A stretch of 13,020 nt of DNA, taken from Candidatus Fermentibacterota bacterium (GTDB taxonomy: Bacteria > Fermentibacterota > Fermentibacteria > Fermentibacterales > JCC-6). Under the pieces are notes generated by a model. It did not search any database, was not told where the DNA came from, and worked only from the letters and a program-made list of their open reading frames with translations. The stretch's first letter is position 1, and each line of letters starts with the position of its first letter. This document shows positions 6,702 to 13,020 of this stretch, piece after piece. The stretch is taken from positions 1 to 13,020 of the forward strand of contig JAUWJE010000023.1 of NCBI GenBank assembly GCA_030607835.1, read 5' to 3'. The position numbers were made by a program, and so were the translations under genes.

Positions 6702-7544
6702 GGCGCTGCCTGTTCCGATGGAGTTTCCGACTTTTCCATATCGAAAAACCAGGATATTCGGACCATCGACGGGGTCCCACGTAGTGTAATTCCGATTGTA
6801 TGCTTCTTCAATAATAGAATCAAACGTTTCATGAACGATTATTTGTATAGCACTTTTACCATACATGCATGCAACGGTCTCAGCACCCTCAAGGAAACAT
6901 CCGGGGTGATCTGATGATCCTCCCAGAGGCGTGAAATCACACGAATGAGTCTTCATCATGAAGGATGCATCCCCGTTAGTGTAAATCTCTGCTCTAGCCT
7001 TCACCCATTCCATACCTTCAGAACACGTTCTGGGAAACTTCCATCCGCATGGAATATGCCCTGGACAGATCGCAAAATCCTTCCAGGACGCATCAATTTT
7101 CTTCACGCAGGCGCTGTGTTCCGGATTTTCCTTTGTCATAAGCATAAAACTGTTTACTCTTCTGAATCCCTGTGATTCCGATATAATGATGCTCTCGGAA
7201 TTAAGGAAGTATGTTGAAAACTCCGCACAATCAGCTTCTCCGCTCTTGATTTTCCCCTTAGCAATCTCCAGCGCAGCATCGGCAAGCAGCCTTCCATAAC
7301 CTTTTCCCCGGAAATCCATATGAACTCGGAGACCCTCAAGCCAGAGAACACGATCAGGCATCATGGTAATTCGAAAAGTTCCAATACCTCTTTTGTCAAG
7401 CAGACCAATATAAAAGCCGCCATCTTCTATCCATGAGGGAGCAAGGCTCTCAAGGTAATCATCTCCCTCCCATGTAGTTCTGGATATGGAAGAGATATCA
7501 TTCATATCACTTAAGCGAGCATACCTGATGATTAATTCAGACAA
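6699..7544 (-). CDS. GNAT-family N-acetyltransferase with extra C-terminal domain
   Basis: A 281-residue protein. The N-terminal half is a GNAT fold that uses acetyl-CoA: it starts IIRYARLSDMNDISSI, typical of strand 1 and helix 1, and motif A is clear at about 70-90 with RGKGYG at 79-84 (the R/QxxGxG/A pyrophosphate-binding loop). The C-terminal 130 residues or so do not look like a second GNAT motif; they are rich in Cys, Trp and aromatic residues and I do not recognise them. The acetyl acceptor is unknown. The start is TTG 7544, with AGGAG 5 nt upstream; no in-frame ATG lies near it. It is transcribed away from fusA, probably from a promoter with a consensus TATAAT at 7581-7586. It ends 102 nt before the tRNA gene, so readthrough into the tRNA operon is possible. 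Confidence 0.82.
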   Translation of the reverse strand: MSELIIRYARLSDMNDISSISRTTWEGDDYLESLAPSWIEDGGFYIGLLDKRGIGTFRITMMPDRVLWLEGLRVHMDFRGKGYGRLLADAALEIAKGKIKSGEADCAEFSTYFLNSESIIISESQGFRRVNSFMLMTKENPEHSACVKKIDASWKDFAICPGHIPCGWKFPRTCSEGMEWVKARAEIYTNGDASFMMKTHSCDFTPLGGSSDHPGCFLEGAETVACMYGKSAIQIIVHETFDSIIEEAYNRNYTTWDPVDGPNILVFRYGKVGNSIGTGSA

Positions 7545-7580
7545 AATTTCTCCTGTGAATCAGTTTTTTGAATCCGTTTC

Positions 7581-7586
7581 ATTATA
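7581..7586 (-). promoter_or_regulatory. Candidate -10 box of the GNAT gene
   Basis: A perfect TATAAT on the minus strand lies about 37 nt before the TTG start, leaving a short leader with the AGGAG SD. No good -35 hexamer is seen 16-18 nt upstream, so the promoter may be weak or activator-dependent. Confidence 0.4.
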
Positions 7587-7590
7587 TTAC

Positions 7591-7620
7591 TTGCTGCTGC
7601 AAGACTACTTCGATTATAAA
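7591..7620 (+). promoter_or_regulatory. Candidate promoter of fusA
   Basis: TTGCTG (7591-7596), an 18-nt spacer and TATAAA (7615-7620) resemble a sigma70 promoter and would give a leader of about 40 nt. The -35 region overlaps the small inverted repeat CTTGC-TGCT-GCAAG (7590-7603) and lies next to the divergent GNAT -10 box, so the two promoters probably interact. Confidence 0.4.
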
Positions 7621-7666
7621 GAACAATAAATACTGCGTATGCAGATGATGGAACGGATGAAATAAA

Positions 7667-9754
7667 TTGTCAAGGAAATATTCAATCGCAAAAGTTCGCA
7701 ATATCGGAATCATGGCTCATATAGATGCCGGCAAAACAACTGTTTCCGAGAGAATCCTTTTCTATACAGGTAAATTGCACCGCATGGGGGAAGTACATGA
7801 TGGTGCAGCAGTAATGGACTGGATGGAGCAGGAGCAGGAGCGAGGCATAACAATTACCAGCGCGGCAACTGCAACCGAGTGGCGAAAGCACATGATAAAC
7901 CTCATCGATACACCAGGACATGTAGACTTTACTGTAGAAGTTGAACGCAGCCTTCGGGTACTCGACGGTGTTATCGCTTTGTTCTGCGCAGTTGGCGGAG
8001 TTGAGCCACAGTCTGAGACAGTCTGGAGACAGGCGGAAAAATATGCCGTACCCAGAATAGCGTTCGTCAACAAGATGGACAGACTGGGAGCGGATTTCTA
8101 TGGTGTTGTCGACTCCATTCAAAAACATCTTGGAGCAAATGCAGTTCCTGTCACTATTCCCATCGGAAGAGAGGACAAATTCAGGGGCATAATTGACCTC
8201 GTCGATAACTGTGCTGTGTATTACGATAAATCTGACCGTGGAATGACCTGGCAAGAGGAACCTGTTCCGGAAGACATGATGGAAGAAGCAGAGAAATGGC
8301 GCAGAAATCTTATTGAAAAAACCAGCGAGTTTGATGAATCTCTGTTCGAAAAAGTCTGCAATGGCATTACGGTCACATCAGAGGAATTGAGTCTGGCTAT
8401 AAGGAAAGCTACACATTCCCACACTGTCTGCCCGGTACTATGCGGAAGCGCTTATAGAAACATGGGTATTCAAAGGCTGCTTGATGCGGTTATCTCATAT
8501 CTGCCGAGTCCTCTTGACCTCCCTCCTATCAGCGGTCAATGCATTGACGGCTCTCCCATCGAAAGAACGCCCAGGGATGATGGACGACTTGCCGCACTTG
8601 CTTTTAAAGTAGTGACTGACCGTCATGTAGGAAAATTGATCTATGTAAGAGTCTATTCAGGAACACTTGAATCGGGTTCCTATGTCTACAATTCATCCGT
8701 TGACAAGACTCAGAGAGCGGGAAGAATCCTCAGACTGCACGCCAACAAGAGAGAATCAGTGGATGCACTCTATACTGGAGAAATCGGCGCTGTAACAGGT
8801 CTTCCGGATTCATCAACTGGAGATACGATCTGCTGTAAGGAGAATCCAATCATTCTCGAAGCAATTGAATTTCCAGCACCTGTCCTCAGCGTGGCTGTCA
8901 TGCTTGAACGCAGAAGCGACAGGGACAGACTATCCCGGGCTCTGGTGAAGCTTGCGGAAGAAGACCCTACATTTACCGTATCAACCGATTCAGAGACTTC
9001 AGAAACGATTATCTCGGGCATGGGAGAACTTCATCTTGAGATTATCCTGGACCGCCTGAAACGGGAATTCGATGTTAGTGTCACCACTTCACCGCCCAGA
9101 GTCGCATACAGAGAAGCCATCACTTCATCTGTTGATATCAACGAGAAACTTGTGAAGCAGAGCGGTGGAAAAGGACAGTATGCCCATGTAGTGATGACAC
9201 TCAAACCCATGCCTGCCGGACACGGATTCGAATTCAGGAATAAAGTTACCGGCGGTAACATCCCGCGTGAATACATTCCTGCTGTCGAAAAGGGAATTGT
9301 AGACGCAATGAAGAAAGGTGTTCTTGCGGATTTCCCTGTTGTCGATGTCAGAGTCACTCTTCGAGACGGCTCCTTCCATGCAGTTGATTCATCGGAAATG
9401 GCTTTTAGAAGATGCGCTGCGACCGCATTCAGAAAAGCATTCATGAAGGGCAGTCCACAACTGCTGGAACCTATAATGAGTGTCGTCATAACAACACCGG
9501 AAGATTATTCGGGAAGTGTTACAGGAAGTGTCTACGATAAGCGTGGAAATATAAAAGCACTGGATATGCAGGGAAACGCTCAGATAATTAAAGCTCTCAT
9601 ACCTCTGTCCAGCATGTTTGGCTACGCAACTGATCTGAGAAACATGAGCCAGGGCAGAGCATCATTCACGATGCATTTTGAACATTACGAAGCTGTTCCA
9701 TTCTTAATTGCGGAAGATGTACTTGCAGATATAAAAGCGAGAAAAAATCAATAA
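7667..9754 (+). CDS. fusA: Translation elongation factor G
   Basis: A 695-residue translational GTPase that drives ribosomal translocation and, with RRF, ribosome recycling. G-domain motifs are intact: AHIDAGKTT (17-25), switch I RGITI (59-63), DTPGH (81-85), NKMD (135-138) and a GSAYRN G5-like motif. Domain II, domain III (GMGELHLEI), domain IV with the tip segment FHAVDSSEMAF, and domain V ending near MFGYATDLRNMSQGRASF are all present, giving normal family length. The switch I region (MDWMEQEQERGITI) is the canonical bacterial type rather than the mitochondrial-like spdEFG type. The start is TTG 7667, with an in-frame TGA only three codons upstream; it yields the expected KVRNIGIMAHID N-terminus. 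The SD is weak. The gene stands alone, away from rpsL, rpsG and tuf, so it may be a second EF-G or the only copy. Its 3' end overlaps convergent rdgB by 7 nt. Confidence 0.96.
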   Translation: MSRKYSIAKVRNIGIMAHIDAGKTTVSERILFYTGKLHRMGEVHDGAAVMDWMEQEQERGITITSAATATEWRKHMINLIDTPGHVDFTVEVERSLRVLDGVIALFCAVGGVEPQSETVWRQAEKYAVPRIAFVNKMDRLGADFYGVVDSIQKHLGANAVPVTIPIGREDKFRGIIDLVDNCAVYYDKSDRGMTWQEEPVPEDMMEEAEKWRRNLIEKTSEFDESLFEKVCNGITVTSEELSLAIRKATHSHTVCPVLCGSAYRNMGIQRLLDAVISYLPSPLDLPPISGQCIDGSPIERTPRDDGRLAALAFKVVTDRHVGKLIYVRVYSGTLESGSYVYNSSVDKTQRAGRILRLHANKRESVDALYTGEIGAVTGLPDSSTGDTICCKENPIILEAIEFPAPVLSVAVMLERRSDRDRLSRALVKLAEEDPTFTVSTDSETSETIISGMGELHLEIILDRLKREFDVSVTTSPPRVAYREAITSSVDINEKLVKQSGGKGQYAHVVMTLKPMPAGHGFEFRNKVTGGNIPREYIPAVEKGIVDAMKKGVLADFPVVDVRVTLRDGSFHAVDSSEMAFRRCAATAFRKAFMKGSPQLLEPIMSVVITTPEDYSGSVTGSVYDKRGNIKALDMQGNAQIIKALIPLSSMFGYATDLRNMSQGRASFTMHFEHYEAVPFLIAEDVLADIKARKNQ

Positions 9755-10338
9755 TTAAGGGATTTCAGTTTCTCTATCAATCGCTTCAAGGCACGGGCTC
9801 GATGGCTGATGCGGTGTTTTTCCTCGGGAGAACACCGTGCAAATGTTTTATCCAGTTCATTTGGAAGGAATACAGGATCGTATCCGAATCCTCCATCTCC
9901 ATCTCTTTCTTCAATTATTGTGCCTTCCACCTCACCCATCTCGCACATTTCTTCACCAAGTGGAGAAACAAAAGCAGCAGCTGTTCTGAATGATGCTTTC
10001 CTGTTTGTTTCGCAGAGCATTGTCCGCAGAAGTTTCTGGACATTGTCTTCGTAGGTACATTCAGAACCGCTGAACCGGGCAGCGTATATTCCAGGGGCTC
10101 CGCCAAGCACATCCACAAACAATCCAGTATCATCCGCGATGGATGCTATTCCAGTTCTTTCTGTTACATCTCTTGCTTTCAGCAGAGCGTTTTCTTCAAG
10201 GGTTATTCCGGTCTCCTCAATCGACCAGTCCGGCAGAATTTCCAATACGGAAACTACTTCAAACGGCTGATCCTCAAGAAGATGTCTCAGTTCACGCAGT
10301 TTGTCGGGATTTCCGGAAGCAAGCACAAGCTTCTTCAC
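9748..10338 (-). CDS. rdgB: XTP/dITP pyrophosphatase (RdgB/HAM1)
   Basis: A 196-residue enzyme that hydrolyses dITP, XTP and ITP to monophosphates and so keeps deaminated purines out of DNA and RNA. Family motifs are visible: LASGNPDKLREL at the N-terminus, ADDTGLFVDVLGGAPGIYAARFSG in the middle (substrate and Mg-binding region), GGFGYDPVFLP, and HRISHRARAL near the C-terminus. Length is typical. The start is GTG 10338, which overlaps the rph stop as GTGA, so translation is probably coupled. The 3' end runs 7 nt into the end of the convergent fusA gene, leaving no room for an intergenic terminator. rph-rdgB adjacency is common in bacteria. Confidence 0.95.
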   Translation of the reverse strand: MKKLVLASGNPDKLRELRHLLEDQPFEVVSVLEILPDWSIEETGITLEENALLKARDVTERTGIASIADDTGLFVDVLGGAPGIYAARFSGSECTYEDNVQKLLRTMLCETNRKASFRTAAAFVSPLGEEMCEMGEVEGTIIEERDGDGGFGYDPVFLPNELDKTFARCSPEEKHRISHRARALKRLIEKLKSLNY

Positions 10339-11051
10339 TCCGAAGTCGCTTCTCTCTGGATTGGCACTACAAATTCCAATATGGCACTCACTGCGTTCTC
10401 GGTCATACTGTTGACAGTCTCGATCGAAACCGTTCCACCCTCAGCTGATGCCTGCAGCTCGACCAGTTCTCCGGTTTCCGTAGCAACAACATTCATATCC
10501 ATAATAGCGGCTGAATCCTCTTCGTAACAGAGATCAAGAAGAATGCGGTCATCAATAAATCCCAGGCTCAGACCGCTCACAAATCCTCTGAAGGGATCCT
10601 CTTTCATTTTACGCTCCACAATCTGCCGCTTGATAGCAAGGCGAAGAGCTACTGCCCCACCCACAATGGAAGCGACTCTTGTGCCGCCATCAGCCACCAG
10701 AACATCACAGTCTACGGTAATGGTTCGCTCACCCAGTCGCGCAAGATCAACTGACTGACGAAGGCTGCGGCCTATCAGGCGCTGAATCTCCTGGGTTCTC
10801 CCCTTTACGATTGCTCCACGGTCTCTTCTAATCCTGCGATTACCGCTTCCAGGCAACATTCCATACTCAGCTGTTATCCAACCGGTATTCTTGCCGGTCA
10901 GGAAAAAAGGAACCCTGTATTCAACCGAGGCCGAGCAAAGGACTATCGTTTCTCCCCACTTAATGAGAGCACTGCCATCGGGAGAAGCCTGGTAGCCTGT
11001 TTCAATTTCGATCTCTCTCAGTTCGTCGTCTTCTCGTCCATCAATTCGCAT
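10335..11051 (-). CDS. rph: Ribonuclease PH
   Basis: A 238-residue phosphorolytic 3'-5' exoribonuclease that trims tRNA 3' ends using inorganic phosphate. Typical segments are present: GRxDDELRxIxIETGY at the N-terminus, WITAEYGMLPGS (about 58-69), the phosphate-site segment GRTQEIQRLIGRSLR (84-98), DCDVLVADGGTR (about 114-125), and the acidic DLCYEEDSAAIMDMN stretch (173-187) with Asp179 and Asp185 in the positions of the metal-binding aspartates. Length is standard. The start is ATG 11051 with an AGGA-containing SD. A 45-nt gap separates it from murI upstream, and it shares a 4-nt GTGA overlap with rdgB downstream. Confidence 0.96.
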   Translation of the reverse strand: MRIDGREDDELREIEIETGYQASPDGSALIKWGETIVLCSASVEYRVPFFLTGKNTGWITAEYGMLPGSGNRRIRRDRGAIVKGRTQEIQRLIGRSLRQSVDLARLGERTITVDCDVLVADGGTRVASIVGGAVALRLAIKRQIVERKMKEDPFRGFVSGLSLGFIDDRILLDLCYEEDSAAIMDMNVVATETGELVELQASAEGGTVSIETVNSMTENAVSAILEFVVPIQREATSE

Positions 11052-11096
11052 TTAATTCCTAACATCTAATCAGTGAATTTCACCTGAATTGTAAAA

Positions 11097-11903
11097 TCAG
11101 TGGTGATCCCCAACTTCAACCTGGGTAACCAGAGGTATCGCCCGTCCAAGGAAACGCTGGGCTATCTCCTGGAACTTCAACGGTATGTCACTCACATAGA
11201 AATAGTTTACTCCTGAATCAGTATTTGATCTCAATTCTCCTTCATCCAGGATTTCAGCAACCGATGCAGCCGTGGATTCGGCTGAGTCAACCAGAGTGAT
11301 ATCATCTCCAAGGATATTTGATAGTGCCTGCTTCAGCAGCGGATAATGAGTACAGCCGAGTACCAGAGTATCAATTCCTTCGTGAATGAGCGGGGCGGTG
11401 TATTCCTCAAGGACTAGCCCTGTTATCCTGTGGTCAAGCCAACCCTCTTCAACCAGAGATACAAGCAGCGGAGTTGGTTGAGCTATTACTCTTTTCACTG
11501 AATCGAATGATTTAAGCGCTTTCTGATAAGCACCGCTGGAGATTGTACCCAGAGTTCCGATTACCCCAACAATTCCAGATCTGGTTACCTCTGATGCCGC
11601 ACTGGCTCCAGGCTCAATGACACCTATAACTGGAACATCAGCAAATTCACTCAGCGCCGGAAGACTGACTGAAGAAGCTGTATTGCAGGCAGCTACCAGG
11701 AGCTTGACATCCTTCCCCAGCAGAAATTCCGCAGCTTCAATTGAGAAGCGGATTACGGTTTCAGGAGATTTCGATCCGTACGGTACTCGAGCCGTATCTC
11801 CAAAATAGACTACCGATTCGTTCGGAAGCAGATCGTTTATCGCCCTTACAACTGTAAGTCCACCAACTCCCGAATCGAAAACTCCAATTTTACCGGAATT
11901 CAC
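11097..11903 (-). CDS. murI: Glutamate racemase
   Basis: A 268-residue cofactor-independent racemase that supplies D-glutamate for the peptidoglycan stem peptide. The two catalytic cysteines are visible, Cys73 in ACNTAS and Cys184 in GCTHYP, along with FDSGVGGLTV at the N-terminus (Asp10), the FGDTARVPYG loop (34-43) and the adjacent His186. Length is normal. The start is GTG 11903, which overlaps the stop of the upstream GerM-like gene by 4 nt (GTGA) and has AAGGAG about 10 nt upstream. Its place directly after an amidase and a membrane-anchored envelope protein fits a cell-wall operon. Confidence 0.96.
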   Translation of the reverse strand: MNSGKIGVFDSGVGGLTVVRAINDLLPNESVVYFGDTARVPYGSKSPETVIRFSIEAAEFLLGKDVKLLVAACNTASSVSLPALSEFADVPVIGVIEPGASAASEVTRSGIVGVIGTLGTISSGAYQKALKSFDSVKRVIAQPTPLLVSLVEEGWLDHRITGLVLEEYTAPLIHEGIDTLVLGCTHYPLLKQALSNILGDDITLVDSAESTAASVAEILDEGELRSNTDSGVNYFYVSDIPLKFQEIAQRFLGRAIPLVTQVEVGDHH

Positions 11904-12511
11904 TGTCTGAACACTCCTTTGACTCCCCTTAGAGGTATACCCTCCGGATATGATGCAAGGATGTTACCTGCCGCAAGAGGAAAAAGACGGGTAAAGCAGA
12001 TGAATCTGCTCTCAATTGTAAGTTTCAGACCGCTGAGATCGGCTTCAGACGGCAGATCAACATATATCGTATCGAGTTTGGTGAAAACATAGACACGATC
12101 GATAATCTCACTTTCCATTCCGGATTCCTCAGCCCACTTCCTTATCAGAAATTGAGCTTCAAGCGGTTTGTAAGCGGGATTGGGAGCAGTCGGAAGGGAA
12201 TCAATCACTACATCCGATGATTCCGTTACATAAATAGAGCATGGTGTCAGTGGCCAGGATGCTTCAGGTCCCTCAGGAAGGGCTTCTATCTCAGGCAGTG
12301 TGAATCTGTCCCCCTCATCCCAGAGACTATCCGGAGTGATAAGATATCCTTCATCTTGAACTGCATCGATATCAACCTGCTCAAATCCGACGGATTTGTT
12401 TAACATCTTCATTCCGAAACCCACTATAACGGAGATCAGTATAACTAAGCCTATAATAATTCCAAGGCGAATCAGAATGAATCTACGCTCTGGACTATTC
12501 AATCTGAACAT
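11900..12511 (-). CDS. Single-pass membrane protein, probably GerM-like (GerMN)
   Basis: A 203-residue protein with a short basic N-terminus (RLNSPERRFILIR), one strongly hydrophobic segment (about residues 15-36) and a long extracytoplasmic acidic part. The latter half has a weak resemblance to a GerMN domain: a strand-like RVYVF, then TIYVDLPSEADLSG, a helix, and a final PEGIPLRG near the C-terminus. The call rests partly on position between an amidase and murI-rph-rdgB, where gerM or GerMN genes occur in Bacillus and other bacteria. No sporulation role is implied. The start is ATG 12511, supported by GGAGGG at 12518-12523 with a 6-nt spacer; the upstream ATG 12541 would add ten residues and overlap the amidase gene. 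It overlaps the murI start by 4 nt. Confidence 0.6.
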   Translation of the reverse strand: MFRLNSPERRFILIRLGIIIGLVILISVIVGFGMKMLNKSVGFEQVDIDAVQDEGYLITPDSLWDEGDRFTLPEIEALPEGPEASWPLTPCSIYVTESSDVVIDSLPTAPNPAYKPLEAQFLIRKWAEESGMESEIIDRVYVFTKLDTIYVDLPSEADLSGLKLTIESRFICFTRLFPLAAGNILASYPEGIPLRGVKGVFRQ

Positions 12512-12517
12512 CTGTAT

Positions 12518-12523
12518 CCCTCC
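12518..12523 (-). promoter_or_regulatory. Shine-Dalgarno site deciding the GerM-like start
   Basis: GGAGGG on the minus strand with a 6-nt spacer to ATG 12511 lies just after the amidase stop (12525-12527). It makes ATG 12511 the better start than ATG 12541. Confidence 0.75.
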
Positions 12524-12524
12524 A

Positions 12525-13020
12525 TCATTGTTCTTCTGCAAAATTCAGAACAGCATCTACAATAGCTTCCGCAGCGGCAAGACGGAAGCCCAGTGTTTTC
12601 AGTATCCGTTCTTCTTCCGGATTAGAGATAAACGCGACTTCTACAAGTACAGAAGGCATGAGAGCACCCCGAAGGACATAGAAACCGGCCTGTTTTACAC
12701 CGCGGTTTGTATTGATAGGGAACATTTCCCTCAAACTGGCCTGAATTGCCACTGCCAGGGAACTGCTTCTTTCCAGATATATGTTCTGTGCGATATCAGC
12801 GAGAAGAAAAGCAAGGGGATCATCGAAAACTGTATCATTGATTTCATCATATTCTATTACACTGTTCTCAAGCATCTCTACAGCTCTACTGTCATCGTTC
12901 CTGGCGCGGGATAGAAAGAATGTCTCGAAACCGTTTGCAGCAGATCTTGTGCTAGCGTTGCAATGGATTGAGATGAATAGATCCGCTCTTCTTTCATTTG
13001 CCAGCCTGGTTCTCGCACCA
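12525..13020 (-). CDS. N-acetylmuramoyl-L-alanine amidase (Amidase_3), 5' partial
   Basis: The last 164 residues of a zinc amidase that cleaves the bond between N-acetylmuramic acid and the stem peptide during cell-wall remodelling or daughter-cell separation. The frame is open through the right window edge, so the start and the first two zinc ligands lie outside. Visible landmarks are TRLANERRADLFISIHCNAS (the third zinc-ligand His in SIHxNAS), GFETFFLS, and near the end VLVEVAFISNPEEERIL, which carries the catalytic Glu of AmiA/B/C and CwlC-type amidases. The apparent ATG at 12875 lies inside the domain and is not the start. It is the first visible gene of the right-hand operon, 13 nt upstream of the GerM-like gene. 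Confidence 0.93.
   Translation of the reverse strand, partial: GARTRLANERRADLFISIHCNASTRSAANGFETFFLSRARNDDSRAVEMLENSVIEYDEINDTVFDDPLAFLLADIAQNIYLERSSSLAVAIQASLREMFPINTNRGVKQAGFYVLRGALMPSVLVEVAFISNPEEERILKTLGFRLAAAEAIVDAVLNFAEEQ

Noticed and set aside
7682..8254. A 190-codon minus-strand ORF within fusA.
   Set aside because: It is antisense to the highly conserved EF-G GTPase domain and resembles no known protein.
9812..9837. Hairpin CGGTGTT/AACACCG as a fusA terminator.
   Set aside because: It has a 12-nt loop and no T-run on either strand, and it lies inside rdgB coding sequence.
12396..12914. A 172-codon plus-strand ORF.
   Set aside because: It is antisense to the amidase and the GerM-like gene, and low-complexity hydrophobic in part; a shadow frame.
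1..13020. A defence system, mobile element or other undescribed multi-gene system.
   Set aside because: All large ORFs resolve to housekeeping or common accessory families; there are no recombinase, nuclease-effector, toxin or direct-repeat signatures.

Overview
The window reads as an ordinary chromosomal housekeeping segment from a Gram-negative-like bacterium, with dense, often overlapping genes. I see no transposase, integrase, phage gene, CRISPR array or toxin-antitoxin pair. The best taxonomic hint is the lipoprotein at 1103-2734: a Cys lipobox, then a Gly/Pro-rich tether, SbsA/Big_5-type Ig-like domains and a DxDxNG C-terminus. That architecture is common in Bacteroidetes and related FCB-group lineages. 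The mix of this lipoprotein, frequent TTG starts and a Bacillus-like murI/gerM/rph/rdgB order suggests an FCB-superphylum candidate lineage rather than a well-studied genus. This placement is inference.

Left block, minus strand, transcribed right to left from about 6600 to 319: tRNA-Leu(UAA), mutL, miaA, a ParB-type HTH + TPR protein, an Ig-domain lipoprotein, and a ferredoxin-nitroreductase. The tRNA ends 20 nt before mutL. Each following gene overlaps its predecessor or starts within a few bases of its stop, so this looks like one operon. It combines mismatch repair, tRNA A37 prenylation (of which the leading tRNA is an expected substrate), a possible DNA-binding protein, an envelope lipoprotein and a redox enzyme. 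The 318 bases beyond it are AT-rich and hold no convincing gene.

Middle: a GNAT acetyltransferase on the minus strand (6699-7544) is divergent from an elongation factor G gene on the plus strand (7667-9754). A 122-nt spacer between them carries plausible back-to-back promoters.

Right block, minus strand, entering from the right edge: a 5'-truncated N-acetylmuramoyl-L-alanine amidase, a single-pass membrane protein that is probably GerM-like, murI, rph and rdgB. The neighbours overlap or are closely spaced. The order resembles the racE-gerM-rph-rdgB neighbourhood of Bacillus and links peptidoglycan turnover and D-Glu supply with tRNA 3' maturation and nucleotide-pool cleaning. rdgB and fusA overlap tail-to-tail by 7 nt.

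Start codons matter here. Five of the ten complete protein genes appear to start with TTG and two with GTG, and several starts are fixed by clear Shine-Dalgarno sequences. I found no clear previously undescribed system. The items most worth a second look are the ParB-HTH/TPR protein, the tRNA-Leu-mutL-miaA linkage, the orphan Shine-Dalgarno site after the nitroreductase and an 8-bp inverted repeat upstream of the tRNA.
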